Source: PVC group bacterium (ex Bugula neritina AB1)
GTDB lineage: Bacteria > GCA-001730085
NCBI GenBank assembly: GCA_001730085.1
Contig: MDLB01000108.1
Coordinates: forward strand, 25,295-89,294
Direction: 5' to 3'
Length of the DNA: 64,000 nucleotides
The notes beneath the pieces were generated by a model. It was not told where the DNA came from, did not search any database, and was given only the letters and a program-made list of their open reading frames with translations. The position numbers were made by a program, and so were the translations under genes. Positions 48,934 to 56,637 of the stretch are shown piece after piece. The first letter of the stretch is position 1. Every line of letters starts with the position of its first letter.

Positions 48934-49507
48934 TTTCGGAGTTCCAAGTTTTTAAAAATTTTTTTTCTAGGTTTAGCAAATCTTTTGAACGTGCTTTTAT
49001 TTTTTTTGCAGGAGATCCATTGTAAACTGTCCAAGGCTCGGTTTTTTTTCTTACAAGAGATTTTGCTCCAACAGTAGATCCTTCTGCCATGATAACCCCT
49101 GGTAATATGACGGTATCAGTTCCAACTAAGGTATATTTTTTTAAAATTATTTTTTTTGATGAAACATTTCTATATTCATCATAGATCACAGGACTAGTCA
49201 GCCATTGCCCGGAGAAGTTGTCACTTATTGCAAAAACAGAACAACGTGGTGATAGTCCAGAAAAATCTTCTACTTCAATACCCGCATCTCCCGCAAACAT
49301 ATAAACTCCCGATGCGATATGAATATGTGAGCCTAACTTAATCTTTCCAGACAAGATACAAAAGTCATCGATACGAACATTATCACCAATTTCAATATTT
49401 GATACGTTATACATTTTTGCGTTACGAGATATTAGAACCTTTCTTCCAAAAGATTTAAGGTTTAATTTTTGTAATTCTTCTCTTGTATAAAAACTAGTCT
49501 CTGTCAT
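48923..49507 (-). CDS. Hexapeptide-repeat sugar N-acetyltransferase (FdtC-like)
   Basis: A 194-aa left-handed beta-helix acyltransferase. Isoleucine-patch repeats run through ISRNAKMYNVSNIEIGDNVR, IDDFCILSGKIKLGSHIHIA and TVILPGVIMAEGSTVGAKSL; the end VYNGSPAKKIKARSKDLLNL is typical. The wording DDFCILSG, FSGLSPRCSVFAISD and GSPAKKIKAR matches enzymes that acetylate dTDP-3-amino-3,6-dideoxyhexoses. With the overlapping aminotransferase it forms a two-step amination-acetylation pair. First gene of the minus-strand cluster, with AGGAG before its ATG. Confidence 0.85.
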   Translation of the reverse strand: MTETSFYTREELQKLNLKSFGRKVLISRNAKMYNVSNIEIGDNVRIDDFCILSGKIKLGSHIHIASGVYMFAGDAGIEVEDFSGLSPRCSVFAISDNFSGQWLTSPVIYDEYRNVSSKKIILKKYTLVGTDTVILPGVIMAEGSTVGAKSLVRKKTEPWTVYNGSPAKKIKARSKDLLNLEKKFLKTWNSENAY

Positions 49508-49662
49508 TTTTGCTCCTAGTTAAATTAATAGTGCTTTTTCATATAAACCAAAAAGGTAAAAGAAAATTTTTGAAATAGCAAGTAAAAAATAATCTAACAT
49601 GAATATAGTAAGTTGAAATTTTCTATATTGGGCTTAATTAAAGATAGAATTTTTCTATTAAA

Positions 49663-50240
49663 TCATGTCAGTCTTTTGTTTCCCGAAATTGTATTTGCTG
49701 AATTTTTCAGGTCAATTTTTTTTAGAAGGGGTATTTTTTTATTTAAAAGTTCTTTGCTCTTTGAAAGCCTAGTATCTTTAAATGTTTTTTCACTTATAGT
49801 TTTTCTTTTTTCAAAAACCTGTAGACATATTAGTTTGAGAAGAGTACCTTTAAATATAGTTGCCTTTTTCTTCGTAAACTCTAATAAAAAAGGGATGCGT
49901 ATTTTTTTTAATGTCCCGTTTTTATAAGTGTCATATATTTTTTAAAATCTATTGCTATTGGCGTATTTTTCTTCTAGTAAAAAAGCTTTATGTCCATCGA
50001 TTGCGAGTCTATTTTTTTCAACTAAGATAGTATTTTTGCTATGCCATCTATAATAAAATAAAGGGGTTAGGATATATTTGTACTGTTATCCGTAGATCCA
50101 TCGTTAACGATGATCAATTCTATATGTTTGTAGCTTTGAGATATTATTGAATCGATAGATCTATCAATATAATTTTCATGATTATAAGCTGGAAGAACGA
50201 TCGAAATTAAATCTTGTTCTTTTGTTAAATCAATTTCCAT
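49663..50240 (-). pseudogene. Glycosyltransferase family 2 pseudogene with internal deletion
   Basis: On the minus strand ATG 50240 opens MEIDLTKEQDLISIVLPAYN, then IDSIISQSYKHIELIIVNDG and STDNSTN: the first ~50 residues of a GT2 enzyme. The frame then stops. After a shift the DNA resumes with PLFYYRWHSKNTILVEKNRL and AIDGHKAFLLEEKYANSN, which matches the C-terminal yRxHxxNT part of GT2 enzymes, so the middle (~150 residues with the DxD site) is deleted. The tail has another in-frame TAA and ends at TGA 49663-49665. It is upstream of, and parallel to, the sugar cluster. Confidence 0.7.
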
Positions 50241-50827
50241 TGGGTTATAAGCTTTACTATTTGACAGATATTGCTTTCCTCAAGCGAAAGAATCATTATC
50301 TATTATATATATGATTATGACCGATAGAAAGAGCAAATTTTTTTATTGGCTAATACTAAGTTATATTTCGTTAAAACGAGTAGGGTTTATTAGGTGATTT
50401 TTTAGGTAAAAAAATATTTGAATCCATAATTCGTATGTTATTCATCTCAAAAAAAATTCTTATTCTTGACGTAAACTATATTAGCAGATATAGTTTAGCT
50501 GTTTAAAACCTATGAATAGTATCAATGTTTTTATCATTTTTTTATGAGAATCTTTTTGCAAAAGTGTTGAAATGTAAAGACTTTATAGGAGGAATAGACT
50601 TCTGTTGGTCTTTATTTACCCTTTATTTAGGGTAGGAAGTGATATTCTTAAAGGTCTGTACCAAATATAATTATTTATGGGTGATTTAGTGTATCATTTG
50701 ATTAAAAAATTTTGAAGAAGGTAAAATTTTGAAAAATAGATGGCACCTCTTGTTTTGGATTTGCTTTGTTTTTAGTTGCATCGCCTTTTTAAACTTTTAT
50801 TAAGTTGAAAATGAAAGTTATTCTAAT
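50241..50827. other. Intergenic region between GT2 pseudogene and symporter
   Basis: About 590 bp without a credible gene. It contains the promoter/operator-like element at 50466-50496 and a small TACCC/GGGTA hairpin near 50615-50632. The remaining sequence is AT-rich and featureless to me. Confidence 0.4.
50466..50496 (+). promoter_or_regulatory. Promoter with overlapping inverted repeat
   Basis: TTGACG (50466-50471) and TATAGT (50489-50494) are 17 bp apart. A perfect inverted repeat AAACTATA-N8-TATAGTTT (50473-50480 and 50489-50496) covers the spacer and the -10 box, the layout of a repressor operator. It points to the symporter gene about 330 bp downstream, or to an unseen short transcript. 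Confidence 0.5.
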
Positions 50828-52240
50828 ATGATTATCAGTTTTATTTTTTTCTTATCTATATTTATTTGTATTGGTGTTTTATCGACACTAGCTAACAAGC
50901 ATACGAATCAGGACTACTTTTTAGCAAGTCAGGGTGTGAAACCATGGCTTGTAGCCTTATCTGCGGTTGCCACTAATAATAGTGGGTTTATGTTTATAGG
51001 GATGATAGGTTGCACCTATACTCAAGGCCTTTCCTCTATTTGGTTAATGGTGGGGTTGATTGGGGGTGACTTTATAGCGTCTTTTTTTATACATAAAAAA
51101 TTAAGAGTTAAAGCTCAAAATGAAAGAGTTTTAAGCTTTGCTGGTGTTATTAGTAAGTGGGGGAACTTTAACTATACTAAACTAAGAGCTTATTTGGGAA
51201 CAGTGACCATTGTTTTTCTTGGCACCTATGCTGCAGGGCAGTTAAATGCAGGGAGTAAAGCTTTGCATGTTCTATTTGGCTGGGATTATAAGCTAGGTGC
51301 AATCATTGGGGCGATAATATTGCTGTTGTATTGTTTTTCTGGTGGTATTCGTGCCTCAATTTGGACAGATGCAGCACAGTCCTTTGTTATGATATTTGCG
51401 ATGGGATTACTTTGCATTGTTTCAATTATCAAAATTGGAGGAGTTTCGGAGCTTATTTTTAAACTCCAAAACATTTCAGATGACTATACCTGTCTTTTTA
51501 CACAAAATTTACATATTGGCTCAGTTACGGGGCCTTTTCTATTTATTTTGGGTTGGATTCTTGCTGGAATTGGGGTGATTGGGCAACCTCAAATTATGGT
51601 TAGGTTCATGGCTATGGATCGTCCTGATAATATGTTCAAGGTTAGGGTCTACTACTACAGTCTTTTTACATTATTTAGTATTTTAACGATTATGGTTGGG
51701 GCAATGGCTAGGATTTTACTGCCTGATATTGATCATTTTGATGCCGAATTGGCATTGCCAAAACTTGCGGATGCCCTTCTTCCCGAAGTTTTGATCGGAT
51801 TAGTTTTAGCAGGCCTTTTTGCTGCAACTATGTCAACGGCTGACTCTCAAGTTCTTAGCTGTAGTGCTGCGGTTACATCTGATTTTACAGGCAAAAAAAA
51901 GCCTTCCTATTTAATAACCAAGTTATCAACTGTTTTTGTGACATTTATCGCCTTGATGATTGCTCTTTATGGGAGCAAAAGTGTTTTTAGTTTGATGTTA
52001 GTTTCTTGGTCGGCATTAGGAGCGTCATTTGCACCTCTTTTGATCATATATGCGTTTAACGGTAGACCTTCTGAAAGATTATCGATAGCGATTGCTTCTT
52101 TAGGGACATTAGGGGTTGTTATTTGGAAACTTCTTGGGTGGGAGAACTACTTCTATGAAATAGCTCCCGGAATGATACTCGGCTTTTGTGTGTTTTTCTG
52201 CTCGAAACTTTTTGTAAAAAAGGAAAGAGTCATCAATTAA
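50828..52240 (+). CDS. Sodium:solute symporter (SSS family, PutP-like)
   Basis: A 470-aa inner-membrane transporter of the LeuT-fold SSS family, with about 12-13 hydrophobic spans. Family phrases include NQDYFLASQGVKPWLVALS near residue 27, AVATNNSGFMFIGMIG (substrate and Na site region), and AGLFAATMSTADSQVLSCSA (the conserved Na2-site Ser/Thr segment in TM8). This resembles sodium/proline symporters, but substrate cannot be fixed from sequence. It stands alone between the decayed region and the glycolytic cluster. Confidence 0.85.
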   Translation: MIISFIFFLSIFICIGVLSTLANKHTNQDYFLASQGVKPWLVALSAVATNNSGFMFIGMIGCTYTQGLSSIWLMVGLIGGDFIASFFIHKKLRVKAQNERVLSFAGVISKWGNFNYTKLRAYLGTVTIVFLGTYAAGQLNAGSKALHVLFGWDYKLGAIIGAIILLLYCFSGGIRASIWTDAAQSFVMIFAMGLLCIVSIIKIGGVSELIFKLQNISDDYTCLFTQNLHIGSVTGPFLFILGWILAGIGVIGQPQIMVRFMAMDRPDNMFKVRVYYYSLFTLFSILTIMVGAMARILLPDIDHFDAELALPKLADALLPEVLIGLVLAGLFAATMSTADSQVLSCSAAVTSDFTGKKKPSYLITKLSTVFVTFIALMIALYGSKSVFSLMLVSWSALGASFAPLLIIYAFNGRPSERLSIAIASLGTLGVVIWKLLGWENYFYEIAPGMILGFCVFFCSKLFVKKERVIN

Positions 52241-52966
52241 AGAGCTATTCTATTATTCTTATTTCTTATAGACTTCCTGTGAAAACTTTTTATAAAAAAT
52301 AATGATTGCGAAAATAAAATGATAGCTTTTTAATTATTCGGTAATAGTGGTACACTCAGCGAGGTTCCTCGTTTATTCCTTGTAATTGCTAATAGCTTTA
52401 ATTCTTCCAATGAACGACTCAATCATAAGTCCGTAAGTACTCGGTATGTATAATTACGCTGAGGTTTTTTTAGACAAGGCTAAAGATCTGATATTTAATA
52501 ATGGAAAGTCTTGATTGATTTTAGTAGAGTAAAGATAGTTTATATATATATTTATGCTAGTCAAAATGCAAATATTTATATTTTTTTAAAATTTATTAGC
52601 GAGTTGTGTCTGAGTTGGCGAAGTTATGGTAGCGGATATTTTTTGTTCAAGTTGGGTTAGAAGAGAAAGACCAGTAGAGCTTAAAGATTTTTTATGTTAA
52701 AATGTGAAGGCTGGGTTCTCTGTAGAAATCTAAAGATGTCTTGATCAAGGATTTTTGTGAGACTGAATAGCTCTACCATAAAGATTTTTGGATATATTCT
52801 TGAAACATTTTTTGATTTTAAAGGATTTTTCAAAATGAAGAGCTGTTCCTTTAGCCCGAATGCTTTTTCTTTTTCGAAGCAAAAAGTATTTCAATATGAT
52901 AAATCTAGATAAATATGTTCCAAACATCTTTTCTAGATCTATTTGATTTACTAAAGAATAAACCTC

Positions 52967-53040
52967 TGCACAATCTCAAATATCTCTTAAATTTAGAATA
53001 AGCGCAAATTAAGGGGGGTGTGTGAGATTGTCCAGAGGTT
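52967..53040. repeat. Short element bounded by 20-bp imperfect inverted repeats
   Basis: AACCTCTGCACAATCTCAAA at the left end and its near-complement TGTGAGATTGTCCAGAGGTT at the right end (two mismatches) bound a ~74-bp segment. The ends look like transposon terminal repeats, so this could be a MITE or the residue of an IS5-type element; it could equally be a transcript hairpin. No clear target-site duplication is visible. Confidence 0.5.
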
Positions 53041-53056
53041 TTAAATCATGAATAAT
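53028..53056 (+). promoter_or_regulatory. Putative gap promoter
   Basis: TTGTCC (53028-53033), 17-bp spacer and AATAAT (53051-53056) form a moderate sigma-70 promoter whose -35 lies inside the right inverted repeat. The predicted start would fall in or next to the palindrome at 53060-53073. Strength and use are inferred. Confidence 0.35.
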
Positions 53057-53059
53057 GCA

Positions 53060-53073
53060 CCGCGATATCGCGG
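53060..53073. promoter_or_regulatory. 14-bp perfect palindrome before GAPDH
   Basis: CCGCGATATCGCGG is a perfect GC-rich palindrome in otherwise AT-rich DNA, 2 bp before the GAGAAGGG ribosome site of gap. It could be a repressor operator or an RNA hairpin limiting ribosome access. No regulator is encoded nearby. Confidence 0.5.
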
Positions 53074-53087
53074 AGAAGGGATTTTTT

Positions 53088-54092
53088 ATGTCAATAAAAA
53101 TTGGAATTAATGGATTTGGAAGAATAGGTCGAAATGTTTTTCGTGCTATTGAAAAAGATGAAACCATTGAGGTTGTAGCAATAAATGACCTTGTTGATCC
53201 TAAGACTATCGCTCACCTTTTGAAATATGACTCTGTTTTTGGAAGATTTGATGGTGTTGTTGAAGCTTCTGCAGATGGGATCGTTGTTAATGGTCGTGAG
53301 ATCAAAATAACAGCTGAAAGAGATCCTGAAAATATACCTTGGAAGGGTGCCAATGTTGATATTGTTTTAGAGTCAACAGGTATTTTTGCAACAAGAGAAT
53401 TGATGGCAAAGCACTTAAAAGCAGGTGCTAAAAAAGTTTTATTATCGGTTCCTCCCAAAGATGATATCGATGCGATAATCGTTAAAGGTGTGAATGATGA
53501 AACTTTAAAGCCGGAAGATCAACTCGTTTCTAACGCTTCTTGTACAACAAACTGTCTTGCACCTCTTGCGAAAGTTTTGCATAAAGAGTTTGGTATTAAA
53601 AAAGGTTTGATGACAACTGTGCATTCATATACAAATGATCAAAGAATGTTGGACTTGCCACATTCAGACTTGAGACGTGCACGTGCAGCGGCTTTGAACA
53701 TGATTCCTACAACAACAGGTGCAGCGAAAGCTGTTGGAAAAGTTTTACCAGAACTAGCTGGTAAACTTCACGGGATGGCGATCCGCGTTCCTACCCCAGA
53801 TGGTTCAGTTGTTGACTTGGTTGCTGAGTTGGGAAAAACTGTTTCAGTTGAAGATATTAATGCGGCTATTAAGTCCTATGCCGAAGGGTCTATGAAAGGT
53901 GTTTTAAAATATACTGAAGACCCAATCGTTTCTTCGGATATCATAGGTGATCCTTCCTCGAGTGTTTTCGACGCTTTATCGACAATGGTTATGGACGGAA
54001 CCATGGTGAAAGTTGTTTCTTGGTATGATAACGAATGGGGTTACTCTAACCGTTGTGTTGACCTTTTTAAGTTGATGGCTCAAGGTCTTTAA
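53088..54092 (+). CDS. gap: Glyceraldehyde-3-phosphate dehydrogenase
   Basis: GAPDH (334 aa, type I) oxidises glyceraldehyde-3-phosphate in glycolysis with [23 protein letters not shown] forms the NAD site, [17 protein letters not shown] has the catalytic Cys near residue 152, and [16 protein letters not shown] is at the C-terminus. I chose ATG 53088 after GAGAAGGG; an upstream frame from 53055 adds 11 unrelated residues. It begins the gap-pgk-tpiA cluster and is followed by a terminator-like hairpin. Confidence 0.96.
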   Translation: MSIKIGINGFGRIGRNVFRAIEKDETIEVVAINDLVDPKTIAHLLKYDSVFGRFDGVVEASADGIVVNGREIKITAERDPENIPWKGANVDIVLESTGIFATRELMAKHLKAGAKKVLLSVPPKDDIDAIIVKGVNDETLKPEDQLVSNASCTTNCLAPLAKVLHKEFGIKKGLMTTVHSYTNDQRMLDLPHSDLRRARAAALNMIPTTTGAAKAVGKVLPELAGKLHGMAIRVPTPDGSVVDLVAELGKTVSVEDINAAIKSYAEGSMKGVLKYTEDPIVSSDIIGDPSSSVFDALSTMVMDGTMVKVVSWYDNEWGYSNRCVDLFKLMAQGL

Positions 54093-54126
54093 TCAAGACT
54101 TTCGAAAAATCAAGAACATTATATAG

Positions 54127-54179
54127 AGACCGTTGTATACTTTTTCTAATGAATAGTAGAAAGAGTTTTGCAACGGTCT
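54127..54179 (+). terminator. Hairpin between gap and pgk
   Basis: AGACCGTTG (54127-54135) pairs perfectly with CAACGGTCT (54171-54179), and inside it TTTTTCTA pairs with TAGAAAGA; T-rich DNA (TCTTTAGTCTTTTATT) follows. It can act as a partial terminator or RNA stabiliser that sets gap mRNA above pgk-tpiA. Confidence 0.6.
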
Positions 54180-54222
54180 TCTTTAGTCTTTTATTCAATA
54201 GATTTATGAAGGGAGTTTTTAA

Positions 54223-55419
54223 GTGGATCGTTTATCGATTGAAGATGTGAATTGGACTGGCAAAAAGGCGCTTGTTCGTGTTGATTTTAATGTTCCTTTG
54301 GATTCTTCTGGGAATATCACAGATGATAAACGTATTCAGTCGGCATTGCCGTCTCTTCGTTATCTTTTGGAAAAAGGCGCATCTCTTGTTTTGATGAGTC
54401 ATTTGGGTCGTCCTAAAGGACAGCGGGTTGCAGAACTTAGCTTAAAGCCTGTTAGAGATAGGTTATCTGAATGTTTAGGCGGAGAAGTTGTGATGGCTCC
54501 TGACTGTGTTGGTTCTGAGGTCGAAGCTTTGGCTGAAAAACTTGGGGCTGGAGATGTTCTTTTGTTAGAAAACTTACGTTTTCACAAAGAGGAAACTCAA
54601 AATGATGTTGAGTTTGCTAAAAAGCTTGCGGCTTTGGGTGACGTTTATGTTAATGATGCTTTTGGAGCTGCTCACAGAGCCCATGCGTCAACACATGCTG
54701 TGACAGAGTTTTTTGATCAATCTGTCATGGGATTATTGATGAAAAAAGAGCTTGAATATTTTTCTATGGCGCTATCTAATCCGACCAGGCCTTTTTTGGC
54801 GATCTTGGGGGGCGCGAAAGTTTCCGATAAAATTTTAGTGATTGAAAATCTTTTGAATAAGGTCGATACTCTCATTATTGGAGGAGGGATGGCTTATACC
54901 TTTTTTCTGGCTCAGGGTATTAAAGTTGGAAAATCCATTGTTGAGAAAGATAAAGTTGACCTTGCTTTGGATATTATCCAAAAAGCGAAAGATAAAGGTG
55001 TTGAGTTACTTTTACCTTTGGATCATGTTATTGCGGATGACTTCTCAGCTTCAGCAAATATCGAAACTACAGAGGTTCCTGGGGTTAAAGATGGTTGGGA
55101 ATCTTTGGACATAGGTCCAAAATCTGTGAAGGCTTTTTCAAAAGCAGTTGAAGAGTCTGGGACCCTTGTTTGGAATGGCCCACTGGGCGTTTTTGAAATG
55201 GCACCTTTTAGCTTTGGAACACTTGGTGTTGCTAAAGCGGTTGCTTCTTCGAAGGCTACAACGATTATTGGGGGCGGAGATACCGCTGCAGCTGTTGCAA
55301 AATTTGGCTATTCAGATTCTATGTCCCATGTTTCTACAGGAGGAGGAGCTTCATTAGAATTCATGGAAGGAAAGACGCTTCCTGGGGTTGCTGCTCTGAC
55401 TTTAAAAGATACAAAATGA
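54223..55419 (+). CDS. pgk: Phosphoglycerate kinase
   Basis: PGK (398 aa) makes ATP and 3-phosphoglycerate from 1,3-bisphosphoglycerate. KKALVRVDFNVPLDSSGNIT and SHLGRPKG are in the N-domain, LLLENLRFHKEE and NDAFGAAHRAHAST follow, and the ADP-binding C-domain has WNGPLGVFE and GGGDTAAAV, STGGGASLEF. GTG start after AAGGGAG. It ends 17 bp before tpiA. Confidence 0.97.
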   Translation: MDRLSIEDVNWTGKKALVRVDFNVPLDSSGNITDDKRIQSALPSLRYLLEKGASLVLMSHLGRPKGQRVAELSLKPVRDRLSECLGGEVVMAPDCVGSEVEALAEKLGAGDVLLLENLRFHKEETQNDVEFAKKLAALGDVYVNDAFGAAHRAHASTHAVTEFFDQSVMGLLMKKELEYFSMALSNPTRPFLAILGGAKVSDKILVIENLLNKVDTLIIGGGMAYTFFLAQGIKVGKSIVEKDKVDLALDIIQKAKDKGVELLLPLDHVIADDFSASANIETTEVPGVKDGWESLDIGPKSVKAFSKAVEESGTLVWNGPLGVFEMAPFSFGTLGVAKAVASSKATTIIGGGDTAAAVAKFGYSDSMSHVSTGGGASLEFMEGKTLPGVAALTLKDTK

Positions 55420-55436
55420 TTAGAGAAAGGTGAATC

Positions 55437-56192
55437 ATGAGAAAAAATATTATTGCTGGTAACTGGAAAATGAACAAAACCCGTGAAGAGTCTGAGTCTT
55501 TTGTTTCTGACTTTATTGAAGGGTTATCAAAGATTTCTATTGATTGTGAGGTTGTTGTTTGTCCTCCAGCTATTTTTATAGACCAAGTTGTTCAAGGGTT
55601 GAAAAATGCTAATGCTTCTGTTGGTGCTCAAGATATGTGGCACACAGCCCCAGGAGCCTGGACAGGAGAAATTTCCGGAGAAATGTTAAGCTCTTCGGGT
55701 GTTTCTTATGTTATTTTAGGGCACTCGGAACGTAGAGAACATTTTGGTGAAGACAATGACTTGGTGAGTCAAAAAGTTCACAAAGCATTGAGTGTAGGCT
55801 TAAAACCTATTGTTTGTGTGGGAGAAACTTTAGAAGAAAGAGAAGGTCAAGACTTTCAAACTCTTTTGAAAGAGCGTGTTTTTGGCTCTTTAAAAGGTGT
55901 TTCTGTGGAAGATGCTGAAAATATTGTGATAGCTTATGAGCCTATTTGGGCTATTGGAACGGGACTTACAGCTACTCCTGAGCAAGCGCAAGAAGTACAT
56001 TCTTGGATACGTGATTTTTTAACATCTTTATATGGAGCTTCTGTAGCTCAAAAAATTTCTATCCTTTATGGAGGAAGTGTTAAACCTTCTAATGCTGCGG
56101 AACTTATCAAAAAAGAAGATATTGATGGAGCCTTGGTTGGAGGCGCAAGTTTGAAAGCTGCTGACTTTGTTTCGATCATTCAATCAGCATAG
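55437..56192 (+). CDS. tpiA: Triosephosphate isomerase
   Basis: TIM (251 aa) interconverts the two triose phosphates. Catalytic Lys in GNWKMNKT, His in ILGHSERRE, Glu in AYEPIWAIGTG, and the phosphate loop YGGSVKPSN are all present. AAGGTG precedes the ATG. It completes the gap-pgk-tpiA cluster and ends at a strong hairpin. Confidence 0.97.
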   Translation: MRKNIIAGNWKMNKTREESESFVSDFIEGLSKISIDCEVVVCPPAIFIDQVVQGLKNANASVGAQDMWHTAPGAWTGEISGEMLSSSGVSYVILGHSERREHFGEDNDLVSQKVHKALSVGLKPIVCVGETLEEREGQDFQTLLKERVFGSLKGVSVEDAENIVIAYEPIWAIGTGLTATPEQAQEVHSWIRDFLTSLYGASVAQKISILYGGSVKPSNAAELIKKEDIDGALVGGASLKAADFVSIIQSA

Positions 56193-56202
56193 TTAATTTA
56201 TT

Positions 56203-56240
56203 GCGAAATGCCTCTTAAAAACGGAGAGGCATTTTGCAAT
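56203..56240 (+). terminator. Intrinsic terminator after tpiA
   Basis: GCGAAATGCCTCT (56203-56215) and AGAGGCATTTTGC (56225-56237) form a 13-bp stem with one G-U pair and a 9-nt loop. The stem ends in a T-rich arm. It lies 10 bp after the tpiA stop and is the best terminator in the window. Confidence 0.75.
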
Positions 56241-56637
56241 CATATCATAGCCCAATATCTCATAGATCATTTCTCAATGATTTAAATTTTCTTTAAGTGA
56301 TTCATAGATGGTTTTGTTGAAAGATATTTTAAATGCTTTTCAGACCTCCCCACGTTTTCGATTGTTTAAAAGTTCCAACATTGCTGTCGAGTAAAGTAAC
56401 GTTTTTCTTAATATTTTCTTAAAAAGTACCTTTCAAATAAAGAGATACATTTTCAAAATAATGCAGAAGCGTTCGTTTAAAAAATTTGACATTATTGAAA
56501 AAATCCCAGCCTTATTAAGGGTATATTTATTAAAAAGTAATCAATTGACTTTAATTTTTTCAATGGATAATATAAGGGTGATTGGGACAGAAGCCTTGTG
56601 GCGTTAAATCGTGAGGGATATATCCTTAGAAAAATAT
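56241..56637. other. Intergenic region after tpiA
   Basis: About 400 bp between convergent tpiA and the efflux operon. No gene seen. It holds the plus-strand promoter-like element at 56545-56573, which points into the 3' end of the efflux pump gene. The rest is AT-rich. Confidence 0.4.
56545..56573 (+). promoter_or_regulatory. Promoter-like element facing the efflux operon end
   Basis: TTGACT (56545-56550), 17-bp spacer, TAATAT (56568-56573). A start here would run antisense to the 3' end of the RND pump gene, or make a short RNA. No plus-strand gene follows. GGATATATCC near 56618 is a 10-bp palindrome just downstream. Chance occurrence in AT-rich DNA is possible. Confidence 0.3.

Larger units (their letters stand above)
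52241..53087. other. Intergenic region with transposon-like remnants
   Basis: About 850 bp with no intact gene. On the minus strand around 52335-52450 the DNA reads TYGLMIESFIGRIKAISNYK, stop, TRNLAECTT, reminiscent of the C-terminus of IS5-type transposases (weak). A pair of ~20-bp inverted repeats lies at 52967-53040, and a putative promoter and palindrome precede GAPDH. The rest is AT-rich and unassigned. Confidence 0.35.

Noticed and set aside
49613..49927. Plus-strand hydrophobic frame of 104 codons
   Set aside because: It is antisense to the better supported GT2 pseudogene on the minus strand; its Phe-rich content is the complement of Lys-rich coding text.
52745..52927. Minus-strand 60-codon frame in the gap before gap
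   Set aside because: Lysine- and phenylalanine-rich text typical of AT-rich non-coding DNA; no ribosome site and no motif.
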